DNA from: Acarospora socialis
Lineage: Eukaryota; Ascomycota; Lecanoromycetes; Acarosporales; Acarosporaceae
Length of the DNA stretch: 64,000 nt
Assembly: GCA_025617375.2 (NCBI GenBank)
Contig: JAMYGW020000005.1
Span: 1,488,001 to 1,552,000 of the forward strand
Reading direction: 5' to 3'
In this document: positions 54,115 to 64,000 of the stretch, piece by piece
Numbering within the stretch: position 1 is the stretch's first letter
How the letters are laid out: each line of letters opens with the position of its first letter
Notes under the pieces: model-generated
Told to the model about the DNA's origin: nothing
What the model saw: only the letters and a program-made list of their open reading frames with translations
Databases searched by the model: none
Translations under genes and position numbers: made by a program

Positions 54115-55398
54115 TGAAAATCACAGAATCACAATCAAACCAGCTATCAAAATTCTGAATAGAGCAAATTCTTTGTCTTATTCACTTTCATAAATTCTCA
54201 AAACAGCTTATCTTCATCATCAATACTGGTGGTGAGGGATCTCAATTACCATTCTCTCAAAATTTTTTGCATACCTCCTTCCAAAAAACCAAAACAACAT
54301 TTTGAACATCAACATCACCACAACCAACACATCTTCAAAAATTCTGAATCAACAGTTTTCTTCACCTTGATCTCTTCTAAAATTCATACTATTACTGCTT
54401 TTTGATATCTTTATTGCTCACAAAGTTGTTGGACTGTTTAGTTGTACCCCTTAGTATCTAGTTTTTGAAGTTTGCAAATTTTCACTTAATTTTTCTAGCT
54501 TGCTTGACAGAATTTCTGCACACCAAGCATCATCAGATACCTCAACTAAGTCTTACTCACACCAAAACACCAAAAACACCACTTTTACGTCAACTACGCA
54601 GCAATTCCAGCCTATACACACCAAGCCACATCAATTCATGCATCATACAACATATCTACATAGCTCTACCATCAAAACAAGCTATTTTATCAACAAAATC
54701 AACTACCTTTCAGCTATTTTCGCTCAAAAATCAGCGTTTCAGGTCAAATTTCTAAGCATTACAGGCTGAATTACACCAAATCGCTCAATTCCAGCAACTG
54801 CACGCAGTTTCCGCAAAAACTAGCCGCAAAATAGCCATTTCTTGACGAATTTAGCTGGAATTTGAGCATTTCTTCTGTCAATTGATTAGTGTTTTGCATG
54901 CAGAAAGAACCTACCAGTAAAGACATACTCTACACTAGAAGCATCTCACAAAGACCTAGTGAAGAGTATAAGCAGGTAGCTATTTTCTAGCCCTACCTGC
55001 TGATAAAAGCTCAGACTGGCAAACAATGTTGTCTGAGTAGTTGAAATATAAATATGAGACTTCACATGAAAATCTTGCCCTAGATGCATCTGTCTCAAGA
55101 CCTAGTGGTTGAGTGACTTATAGTATAGTCTTGCTTATAGTAGAGCTGGTAAAAGCCTATTGTAGAGTTTATCTACTCTAGGTGAATTGGGATATTAAGC
55201 AACATCTGGATTAGACAATTGGGTACAGCCTATTCTAGATGAAATAAGGATCCAAAGCTTCTATAATCTAGAACCTCAGGAAAATCTAGTTTTTACCTTC
55301 AAAAACTAGATAATTACTGCTAGACATAGACCTTCTGGACCTGGATTTGGATAGAATTTTGGATTTGGACAGGACGGACCCCAAAAACACCTCATATC

Positions 55399-56988
55399 AT
55401 GACTTTTGCACTGGATTCCAGCAACTTCATGCAAGATTTCAACCTAGAAAACCCAAAAACACCTACAAAACAACAAAAATCACCAAAAACAGCACTTCCA
55501 CAACTCTTTATGAGTTCACCAGACCTGTTGGGATCACAAATCACCATGAAACCTTCTCAAAAGACTATTCTAAAGTCTAAAAAGAGAAGAGTCATTGCCA
55601 GTTCAGTGCTAGAAGCTATTTCTTCTGATGAAGAACCAAATCAGCATGAAACTCATCATGCAAACTGCACAAACCTACACCCAAAAAGTCAAAATGGTGA
55701 CAAACTACTTCAACAAGCCAGAAACTACCTCAAGCAAGCTATTCAGCAATTCACAAACCCCATAGTTCAACAAGAACTAGAAACTAGCATCAAGACACTG
55801 GATCAAGCAAGACAAAATGCAAATCTAGACTCACTCAAACAGTTAGATGAGGCATTTCATCAGAAACTAGATGTTCAACAACAACTAGACAGCTTCAAAG
55901 ATGAAGTCAACATCAAACTAGACAAAATTCTTCACACAATGTCTAAGACAAAGTCAGAAACCACAGAGAAATCAGCATTTGTCTTTCAGACAAACAAAAC
56001 AAACCCTATCAACTTTGTACAGACAAACAAAACCAGCTTTGGACAGTCAACATCAACAAAAACAGTGAAATCAGCAACATATGCATCAATTGCAAGCAGC
56101 AAAGATCAAAATGCTCAAAACTCATGGACAACTGTTCAAAAAAAAGCACCAAAGTCAAAAGTAGTGGATAAACCCATTACTTTCAGAGAAAGACGTCTAG
56201 TTATAAAGTCAAAAACACCCACAACTACTATCAATGCCATAGACATGCACAACAAAATCAACAACACACTTAAAACAGCAAAAATAGACAATTTGCTGGT
56301 TTCCACAGTTGCTATTTCACAATCCAAAGCTAGTATAGTGCTCACAACCAGTGAAGGCACAGCAGAAGACTTGCTAAAACATCAACAAATCTGAAATTCA
56401 TCATCTGAATTCATAGAAATCAAAAAGGATGAAAAGTGGTACAAAATAGTAGCACATGGAATTCCCACAGCTATTTTCAACGACAAAGAAGACATGCAAC
56501 TAGTCAAAGATGAAGTAGAAACCTTCAACAAAGATATCAAACTAGCTATTTTACCACGCTGACTTACTTCAGAAGAAGCCAGACAGGAAAAACAGCATGC
56601 ATCTATTGTCTTGACAGTCAAATCAGAACAAGAAGCTCAAAAAGCACTCAGAAACAGACTGATAATTGCTGGAACATCAGTTAGAACTGCAGTCTACAAC
56701 ACTTGCAAACCAACAGATCAATGCAGAAAGTGTCAAAAGTTTGAACATACTCAAAAAGTATGTAAAAATCAAGACACATGTCAATTCTGTGCGGGAAATC
56801 ACAATACTAGAGAACATGGCTGTTTTCTTTGTCCCACACAGTCAAAAGGAACCACTTGTGCACATATAGTCTATAAATGCAGCAATTGTGGTGAGAAACA
56901 TCAAGCAAATAGTGCAGAATGCAGTGTTTTCAAAGCACTACAGTCTATTTCTTCAACAGCAGATCCACTATCTATGAAAATGTCATGA
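55399..56988 (+). pseudogene. LINE copy 2 ORF1: CCHC zinc-knuckle protein
   Basis: Counterpart of the intact ORF1 of copy 1, 529 codons long. Two TGA codons, at 56392 and 56560, replace Trp codons that are TGG in copy 1 (contexts QQI-W-NSS and LPR-W-LTS). No frameshift and no other stop. The three C-terminal Cys/His clusters are intact. The stop TGA 56986-56988 overlaps the ORF2 ATG at 56985. Confidence 0.9.
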
Positions 56989-59900
56989 ATAACACAACAA
57001 ATTCATCACAAATCACCATTCTACAACACAACTGCACAAGATCTATGAATGTCATGTACTCATGTCTGAATTCAGCTACAAAAACTGCAGACATAGTTCT
57101 TCTTCAAGAACCATGGGTTGCAAGAGACAACAAAACCACTATTTCACATCCATCTTTTACTAGTTTGATACCCACATCTAATCTAGATATTAGACCTAGA
57201 ACTATGGCATTTGTGTCTAAAACTAAACAAGATTTAGTGTGTATACCAAGACCTGACTTGTCAAAAGACTCAGATTTGCAAATACTCAGTATTTCAGCAA
57301 ATGGAATTTCTAGTATACTGTTACTTAACATATACAATGAAAAGTCACAGCAAATCAACAATGATCAATGAACCATAGACAGATGTTTAACAGCAATTCA
57401 ACTACCACAAAGAGCTATTATCTGTGGGGATTTTAATGCACATCATGCATGGTGAAATTCATCAATAGAAAACTCTATAAGAGCTACTTCTTTAATAAAG
57501 TGGTTGAAAATTCACAACTGTGAGCTATTAAATACACCAGACATAAACACCTATACACATCACTCAGGAAATGCCACATCAGTGATTGATTTGACTTTTG
57601 CAACACTCTTACTTTGCAATTTCATCAGAAATTGGCAAGTAAATCAAGACATGGAGTCTGGATCAGACCATGAAGTTATTCAGTTTCAAATAACTGCAAA
57701 TGAGTCTGAATGAGTTGAAAGTCCACTGAGTGCATCATACAATATAGACAAAGCAGACTGGGTTAAATTTGCAGAAACTCTGCAAATAAACTCAGTACAA
57801 ACCAGTGTTCAAATTCAAAGCTTAATGCAACATCTATCAGATCAAAATCTAGAAGAAATGACTATTTCTCTCAGAAATCTGATAGCAAATGCAGCAGATC
57901 AGCATATACCAAAGAGAAAACCTTGTTCAAAAGCCAAAGTATGATGATCTGAATCATTATCAGTACTTAGAACTGAAATGAGTGGTTTTAGAAGATACTG
58001 GAAACATCACAAATCACAAGAAAACTGGAATCAATTCAGAAATGCAAGAAATAAATACTTTCACGCAATTCAGAAAGCCAAACATACCTTATGGACTACT
58101 TTTCTGCAAGGTGCAGCTGGAAAAGATGTTTTTACAGCATATCATTACACTAAACCACGAAAAATAGAGAAAACACCTCCTATAAAGCATGAAAACAAAG
58201 TGGGACTCATATTTAAAGACAAATGTGACTTGTTTCTTGAAGCTATGTTTCCAAAACCACCTCAAACAAGTCCAGTTGAGCTAGAATGTGATAATAGTCT
58301 CACAAAACCATGGTTTTCAGTCATTTCTAAGGAAATAAAACAAGCTATTATGACTTCATCAACAAAGAAAGCACCTGGGCCAGATGGATTGTCCTTTTTG
58401 ATAATTCAACATGCATATCAAGCTATATCTGAGTTATTTCACACTGTTTATTCAGTTTTAATAAATCAAGACTATCATTCAGTATGCTGGCGTCAAGGAA
58501 CTGGTGCAATTCTGAGAAAAGAAGGCAAAGCAGACTACTCAATACCCAAAGCATATAGACCAATCACTCTACTAAATTGCTTGGGCAAAATATCTGAAAA
58601 GATAATGGCAACAAGACTTTCCTATTGGGCTGAAACCACAGACTTGCTATATCATGAGCAAATGAGTGGTAGAAAGCAAAGATCAGCTGTGGATGCAGCT
58701 ATGTGTTTAACACATGACATTCAACAAGCAATCAATAACAACAAAGTCTTGACAGCTTTATTCTTGGATGTTAAGGGTGCATTTAACTATGTGTCTTTAA
58801 ATCAACTGCTAAAAGTCATGAAAAGACTACATTTACCACAAACTGTACTAAAATGGGTGCAATGCTTTCTTACAAATAGAACAATTGCTCTAGCTTTTGA
58901 TGGTGAAAAAAATCACCCACAAAGTGTCAATTCTGGAATTCCACAAGGATCACCTATATCACCAATGCTATTTTTGATCTATATGCGATTTCTATTCACA
59001 AAAATCAACAATAAACACACTCAACTAAAGCTACCAAGCTATATTGATGATGTGACTATTATTGTGGAAGAAAAAACAGCTGCAGACAACAGCAAAACAC
59101 TAGAATCAGTCACAAAAACTGCATTTCAATGAGCTGAAGAAAATGCAGTTATATTTGATGACAGCAAGTCAGAACTCATCTATTTTCAGAAAGGAAATCA
59201 AGCTATATCAACAGTAAAACTACCAAATAACACTGTTATACATCCTTCTAAAGTTGTATGCTGGCTAGGTGTTTGGTTTGACACTAAAATGTCTTTTAAG
59301 ACACATGTGCAAAAGAAAATAGCTTCTGCAACTAGAACATTGCATTTACTACATAGACTGATGAATTCTGAATGGGGTTTATCAACATCAGCTGGAAAAC
59401 AGCTGTACACAGCCTGCATCACATCTATAAGTGACTATGGAAGCCCAGTATGGTGGAAACAACAAAAGAATTTTGAAAAGCTGTTTCAAAAACTTCAAAA
59501 TTCAGCAACTAGAAAAATTCTAGGTGCATTTAGGTCTTCACCATCAGCTGCTATGGAGCTAGAATCAGCTATATTACCACCCAGATTTAGACTTGATCAA
59601 AAAACAGAGCTATATGCTTTAAGAATAGCTACTTTGTCAGAAAATCATCCAATTAGACAAAGAACTCCATACACCTACCCACCAGGACTTGGAACTGGAT
59701 GTGATATTGATGAAAATCAGTATCTTGACTGAAATCAACATTCAAACTCTCTCATTAAGAAGAAACACCCAACTCAGTTGATTAAAGTGCTATATAGCAT
59801 TTGCAAATATCTACCAGAAACACTAAATTTGGAGATTTCAACTCAAAATGAGTTATGCTGTGCACCTTGGAGTGTTTCACCAAACATAGACATTCAAATC

Positions 59901-60902
59901 AGCAAATCTGACAAGAAACTAGCTACTTTGGAACATCTAAAGAGACTAGAAACACTTTTCTCTAAGGAAACCAAGTTTAAAAATGCTGTTTTGTACACAG
60001 ATGGGTCAAAACTAGATGAAAATCTAGGTGCAGGTCTTTGCTACATGTATAAAGATATTATACATCAACAATCTTGAAATCTAGGAACCACCACGGAAGT
60101 CTATGATGCTGAATTGTTTGGAATTTCACAGTCTTTGAAGTTAAGTCTCAAAGAAATCATGAAATATCAAAGAATCAAAGACATATGGATCTTTTCAGAC
60201 AATCAAGCAGCTATACAAAGAATTCAAACCACAAATCAAGAATCTGGACAGCATCTAGCTATTAAATGTCAAGAAACTCTTCAAAAACTCATAGATTATG
60301 AAGTTACACCTCATATTCATTGGGTCCCTGAACATGAGAACATTAAAGACAATGAAATAGCAGATAAAGCTGCAAAATCAGGTGCAAAGCAGTCAATTTC
60401 ACCAGATATTGATAGATTTACATCTATTAGCTATATCAAACACAAAATCAAGGCCAAAGCACTGGAAAACTGGACCACCCACTGGAAAAAGACAACCCAA
60501 GGAAGATACTATGCTCAGTTTGATCAAACACCTAGTTTTCACATCAAAGAAGATCTGAAAAGTGCAGACAGACTTTCATTTGCTACTTTTACACAAATGA
60601 AACTAGATCATGACTATTTCAAAGCACATCTGCATAGATTACCAGACTATAACAGCAAGAAATGCAATGGTGCATGCAACAAAGATCAAACTCCAGAGCA
60701 TTTGTTGACAGCCTGTCAATATAACAAAAAGGAGCAAACTGAGCTGAAAAATCAGCTCAGAAACATCAATTTGCCATATACAGCAAAGGTGCTGTTTACT
60801 ACCAAGGAAGGAATCAAAGCTACTTTGCTGTTTTTGAAGAAAATCAAAGTAGCTACTAGAAAATGGTTATTAGGAGAAGTTGAGGGTGAAGATGAGATTT
60901 AG
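56985..60902 (+). pseudogene. LINE copy 2 ORF2: endonuclease, reverse transcriptase, RNase H
   Basis: One frame of 1305 codons with eight internal TGA codons: 57369, 57453, 57711, 57942, 57945, 59130, 59730 and 60075. Each aligns with Trp by context or by TGG in copy 1. Three of them (57945, 59130, 60075) are also TGA in copy 1. Domain order is as in copy 1; the RT catalytic box SYIDDV is near residue 684, and RNase H acidic motifs (YTDGSKLDE, SDNQAAIQ) lie near 1003 and 1070. No TAA, TAG or frameshift occurs. Confidence 0.9.
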
Positions 60903-61097
60903 AAAAGAAAAAAGATATTGATTGACAATCAGCATCAGGTTGACTGAACAGAAGTGATTAAAAAGTATTCAGATTGATTATTCACATGTACAAGATTTTG
61001 AGTTTTGTTTTGTGTCTACATCTTTCACTATATGTCTATTAACTGCCATAGCTTTTATAGCTGCATGCATAGAATGAAGAATAAATAAATAAATAAT

Positions 61098-62244
61098 ATT
61101 AACAATGTTAATTCAGTCTATTCAGACACTCATATTGATCACTATCTCTATTCTTCATATCTGTACAGAGATCATTAAGTTTAAAGACATAGACTATTTT
61201 GACTCTAAAATCTATCTCAAATCAATGATTTCAGACTCAGAAAACAGCTCTATAATTTATGACATCTTTTTATTTGTTAATTGTCTGAAGAAAATTGTCA
61301 CTCAAACATCAAATAAGTTTATACTCATCAAACTTAGTCTTCAAGACACTGCATTAAAATGATTTCATTTGAAACTTAGCTTCAGCAAACACTTCAAACT
61401 TCATACAATTAGTATGTGAAGTAAAGCTCTTACTCAGCAATTTGACTCTACAACAGCAGAAGCTATGATCACAATATTGAATAAGTACTACATCTGCAAC
61501 AACATCATCAATTGCTGCAAGTCTGCAGACTATATTCAGATCATAATTCATCATAATAAGATAGTCACACTGTCTACATCATTTTATCTCATAATTGTCT
61601 ATCAAAACATTAATTCTGAACTTCATCAAAATCTTTAAGATTTTACTGAGTCATCAGTATCATCATTTGTTAAGAACATGAAGATTAAGAAATTCATATG
61701 ATTTGATCTTTATGCATGACATTCATATTCTATGAATTTGTCATACTATACAAATTCACTATATCTGTTGAATCAATCTTCTTAATATTGACTCTTAAAT
61801 TCATCATATAATTAAGTAATAACAACATTGAATCAGTCTTCATACCAGTATGAATGAGACTTACAGCAACTGCACAAATTGTGAAATTACTGTAGTCACT
61901 ATGCTTCAGTTATCATACAAAATGAGTCTGTCAACAAGTTATGAGTTTACAATGCTGTCACTGACAATGTGAGAGTCATTGTCAATGATGTCTATGAGGT
62001 TTACTACTACAATTCACCTAATGATGCATACAAATCAGTCACAAAATGCTCTCACTGTTGCTTTCATTTCAACATCTATGACAAGTTTATAGAGCATATG
62101 CAAAGAGAAGAACACAAGACATAGAGATTTGCATACTAGTTAGCATGAGATTCTCTGATCACTGTGGTATTTGTTTTAGTGAATAGATATTGTGATGTGT
62201 TTTGCAATGAGAACATTGCTTTTTTTGTTTTGTTGTGAGCATAT
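61098..62244. other. AT-rich decayed sequence
   Basis: Strongly AT-rich, nearly free of CG and CC/GG. Small open frames (for example 61105-61362) show no family features. Probably older repeat remains beneath the LINE insertion. Confidence 0.4.
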
Positions 62245-62540
62245 TGTTATGATTAAACCCTAGGTCTTTGCTTACCTGACTGCTTACTCAGTCATGTCTA
62301 TTCACTTAAATCTTATATAACTTTCACACATAGCTTAAAGTAGAAGAACAAGAGACTTACACTTATACACTTGATCTAAATAGTCACAGCTTCAGTTCAC
62401 ATACTATTTACTATATAGCATTGAGCTCAATAGAACACTACTGAGAACTTAACTTCTCATTGTGAGTATTGCACTCTTAACACTTATGCTGTTCTGTTTA
62501 TATCTGAGATATAATCAGTAAATATTAAACAACAATAACA
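62245..62540. mobile_element. Possible LTR of a retrotransposon fossil
   Basis: A 296-bp segment with TGTTAT at its left end and ATAACA at its right end, the short inverted termini typical of LTRs, and a size usual for fungal gypsy LTRs. No second copy is visible in the window, no 5-bp flanking duplication is present, and no clear primer-binding site follows. Family assignment is therefore open, and the call is weak. Confidence 0.25.
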
Positions 62541-64000
62541 GTTCATTCATCTCATCACTCATTTCTTCTCTCTCAACTTTTTTCACATATTATTTTTTCA
62601 CTTCTGCAATTTATATCAGTTCAAATCAACAGTGATAGCATCATAAATTCAGACATGCAAACAGTATGTAATTTAATGATCAATTCTAATAATGATTTTA
62701 ATGCTAACAAGAATCAAAATACTTAATACATAACTGCACTCTAAGATTTTCATATCTGATCAGTTAAAACACAACAATTTTATTAATGAAGCAGACAATT
62801 CAGAAATCAATGCAGTTGTATATTTTAACACTTTGTTTTAACACTTAAATGATAATATACTGATTATTGTTGCAGCTTAAGTTGTTTTTCAAGAATATTA
62901 TAATGAGATTGAATATGAAGAGTGTTGTTGTCATTGATAACATTGTTGAGAATGATCTTAAGAAAAATGATGTTGAGAAAAATATTATTGAAAAAAACAG
63001 TGATAAGAACAATAATATTGAGAAGAACAGCAATACAAATATGTGTTTTAATACATCATTTTAAAGCTAAATTGATATTGATATACTGATAACTGTTAAA
63101 CTGAGTTATCTTCTTATAAAAGTGATGTGAATGATAACAATATGAGAGAAATTGACACAAAGATGTGTTTTAATGCAATAATTTAATGTCAGTTCAATTA
63201 CTATATTAATGAATAAAATATAAAGTTCTCATAACTCATCATCAAAGATTCATCAATTTAAGCAGACAAAATGAAAGTGCATCAGTTTCAAATTCTTAGC
63301 AAAGAAAAAGAAGTGATAAGTTAAGAGAGACTTCACATTATCATTATTTTTTGAAGTCAAAAATTTCTCATTAATTAAAGAATAACAGCAGAATTACTGT
63401 ATTACTGAAACAAAAGATCATTCATTGATGAATTTAAATTTTACTTCAAGTAAAACATCATCTAAGTATAGTATAAATTCTGCAATAACTCAGATCAGAG
63501 AGCAATGATAAATACTATTTAATAATTTCACAACAAATTAAATTAAACAAGTAAATATAGCAGATCAGAATACAAAACATGTTGTTTTAAAGAAACTGTA
63601 TGCATTTAATGATTAAAAATCAGCAACAAAGACTCAGCAAAAGATTCTGAAAGATGACACTGTTAATATATTAAAAGTTAAACATTATAATTTCAACATT
63701 TTCAGTAAATGTTTTCTGAATTCTAATAGTTAATTTTAATATTCATATTCTGATCTGCTTATAAAGAAATTTCTTATTAATCAAATTAAAATTGAAATGC
63801 ATTAATTACAGAGATAAATCAAAGTTCAGAAGAAAAAAGATTGTGTGATTCTGTTTAAAAAAGTTTATGTTAAATGAATAATTGAAGAATTCAGCAAAGT
63901 TGTTTCAATATTGATTTTTACTTCACTTAAACTAATATATTGTTGCAGATTGAATCTGAAAATGTTATGAGTAAGTTTGAAAAGATGTAAATTAATAATT
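62541..64000. other. AT-rich decayed sequence to window end
   Basis: No supported gene. Open frames of about 60 codons on both strands near 62,845-63,064 are AT-driven and Asn/Lys/Ile-rich or Phe/Leu-rich, as expected by chance. Confidence 0.4.

Larger units (their letters stand above)
54115..61097 (+). mobile_element. Tad-type LINE (non-LTR retrotransposon), copy 2
   Basis: The plus-strand partner of copy 1, with the same layout: leader 54,115-55,398, ORF1 55399-56988, ORF2 56985-60902, 3' UTR and an (AATA)n tail at 61,080-61,097. ORF1 and ORF2 have exactly the same lengths as in copy 1, so no coding indels separate them. Differences are mostly C/T or G/A transitions in CpC and CpG. Ten in-frame TGA codons are present. 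Its 5' end faces that of copy 1 at a distance of about 690 bp. Confidence 0.9.

Noticed and set aside
46610-60902. Alternative genetic code (TGA = Trp) in the host
   Set aside because: Resolved host genes in the first 39 kb end in TGA or have TGA out of frame as expected (for example the FAH-family and Sfk1-like stops), and TGG is used for Trp. Mutational context explains the LINE stops better.
62845-63064. Opposed 62- and 65-codon frames near the window end
   Set aside because: AT-driven repetitive Asn/Lys and Phe/Leu strings; no coding support.

Overview
The window is nuclear DNA of a filamentous ascomycete (Pezizomycotina). Eurotiomycetes are the likeliest class, judged from protein style, short 40-75 bp introns and recurring GTACTCCGTAC promoter motifs; the class is an inference. 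It has two compartments. Positions 1 to about 39.5 kb form a dense, GC-balanced block of housekeeping genes. From about 39.56 kb to the end lies an AT-rich, gene-free block of transposable elements.

Gene block, in order: 3' end of proteasome beta-7 (PRE4-like); a fumarylacetoacetate hydrolase family enzyme; SDHAF1/Sdh6; an Hsp20 behind a heat-shock promoter; a 1095-aa disordered protein with a myristoylation-type N terminus; ATG10; U2 snRNP B''; Arp2/3 subunit 1; an unknown 407-aa protein; an Sfk1/FRAG1/DRAM membrane protein; an unknown 444-aa protein 26 bp behind a PRA1 family gene; an ERJ5-like J-protein; a small membrane protein; a second J-protein with a glycine-zipper tail; eisosome protein 1; a CX5R tyrosine phosphatase; a polytopic membrane protein of unknown role; an SHPRH/Irc20-type SNF2-RING protein; and AP-3 delta. 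I resolved 44 introns, and in every multi-exon gene the coding length sums to a multiple of three. Several models are unusual: exons of 7, 11, 15 and 18 nt, three GC-AG introns, and a start codon split by an intron. The genes are unrelated housekeeping functions and do not form a pathway or cluster.

Repeat block: a decayed 1464-bp element with 64-bp terminal inverted repeats and TA target duplication; a Ty3/gypsy fossil on the minus strand; two 7-kb Tad-type LINEs lying head to head as a giant inverted repeat; two 218-bp tRNA-related repeats (candidate SINE) placed as inverted copies on both sides of the left LINE; and a possible LTR near 62.2 kb. A separate 91-bp MITE lies in the gene block.

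The most notable signal is the mutation pattern in the repeat block. The LINE copies differ mainly by C-to-T changes at CpC and CpG, not at the CpA expected of classic RIP. All 17 internal stops in the two LINE copies are TGA at tryptophan positions, with no TAA, TAG or frameshift. The SINE copies show the same pattern, and the surrounding AT-rich DNA is visibly poor in CC/GG and CG while keeping CA/TG. This points to an RIP-like process with an unusual sequence context.
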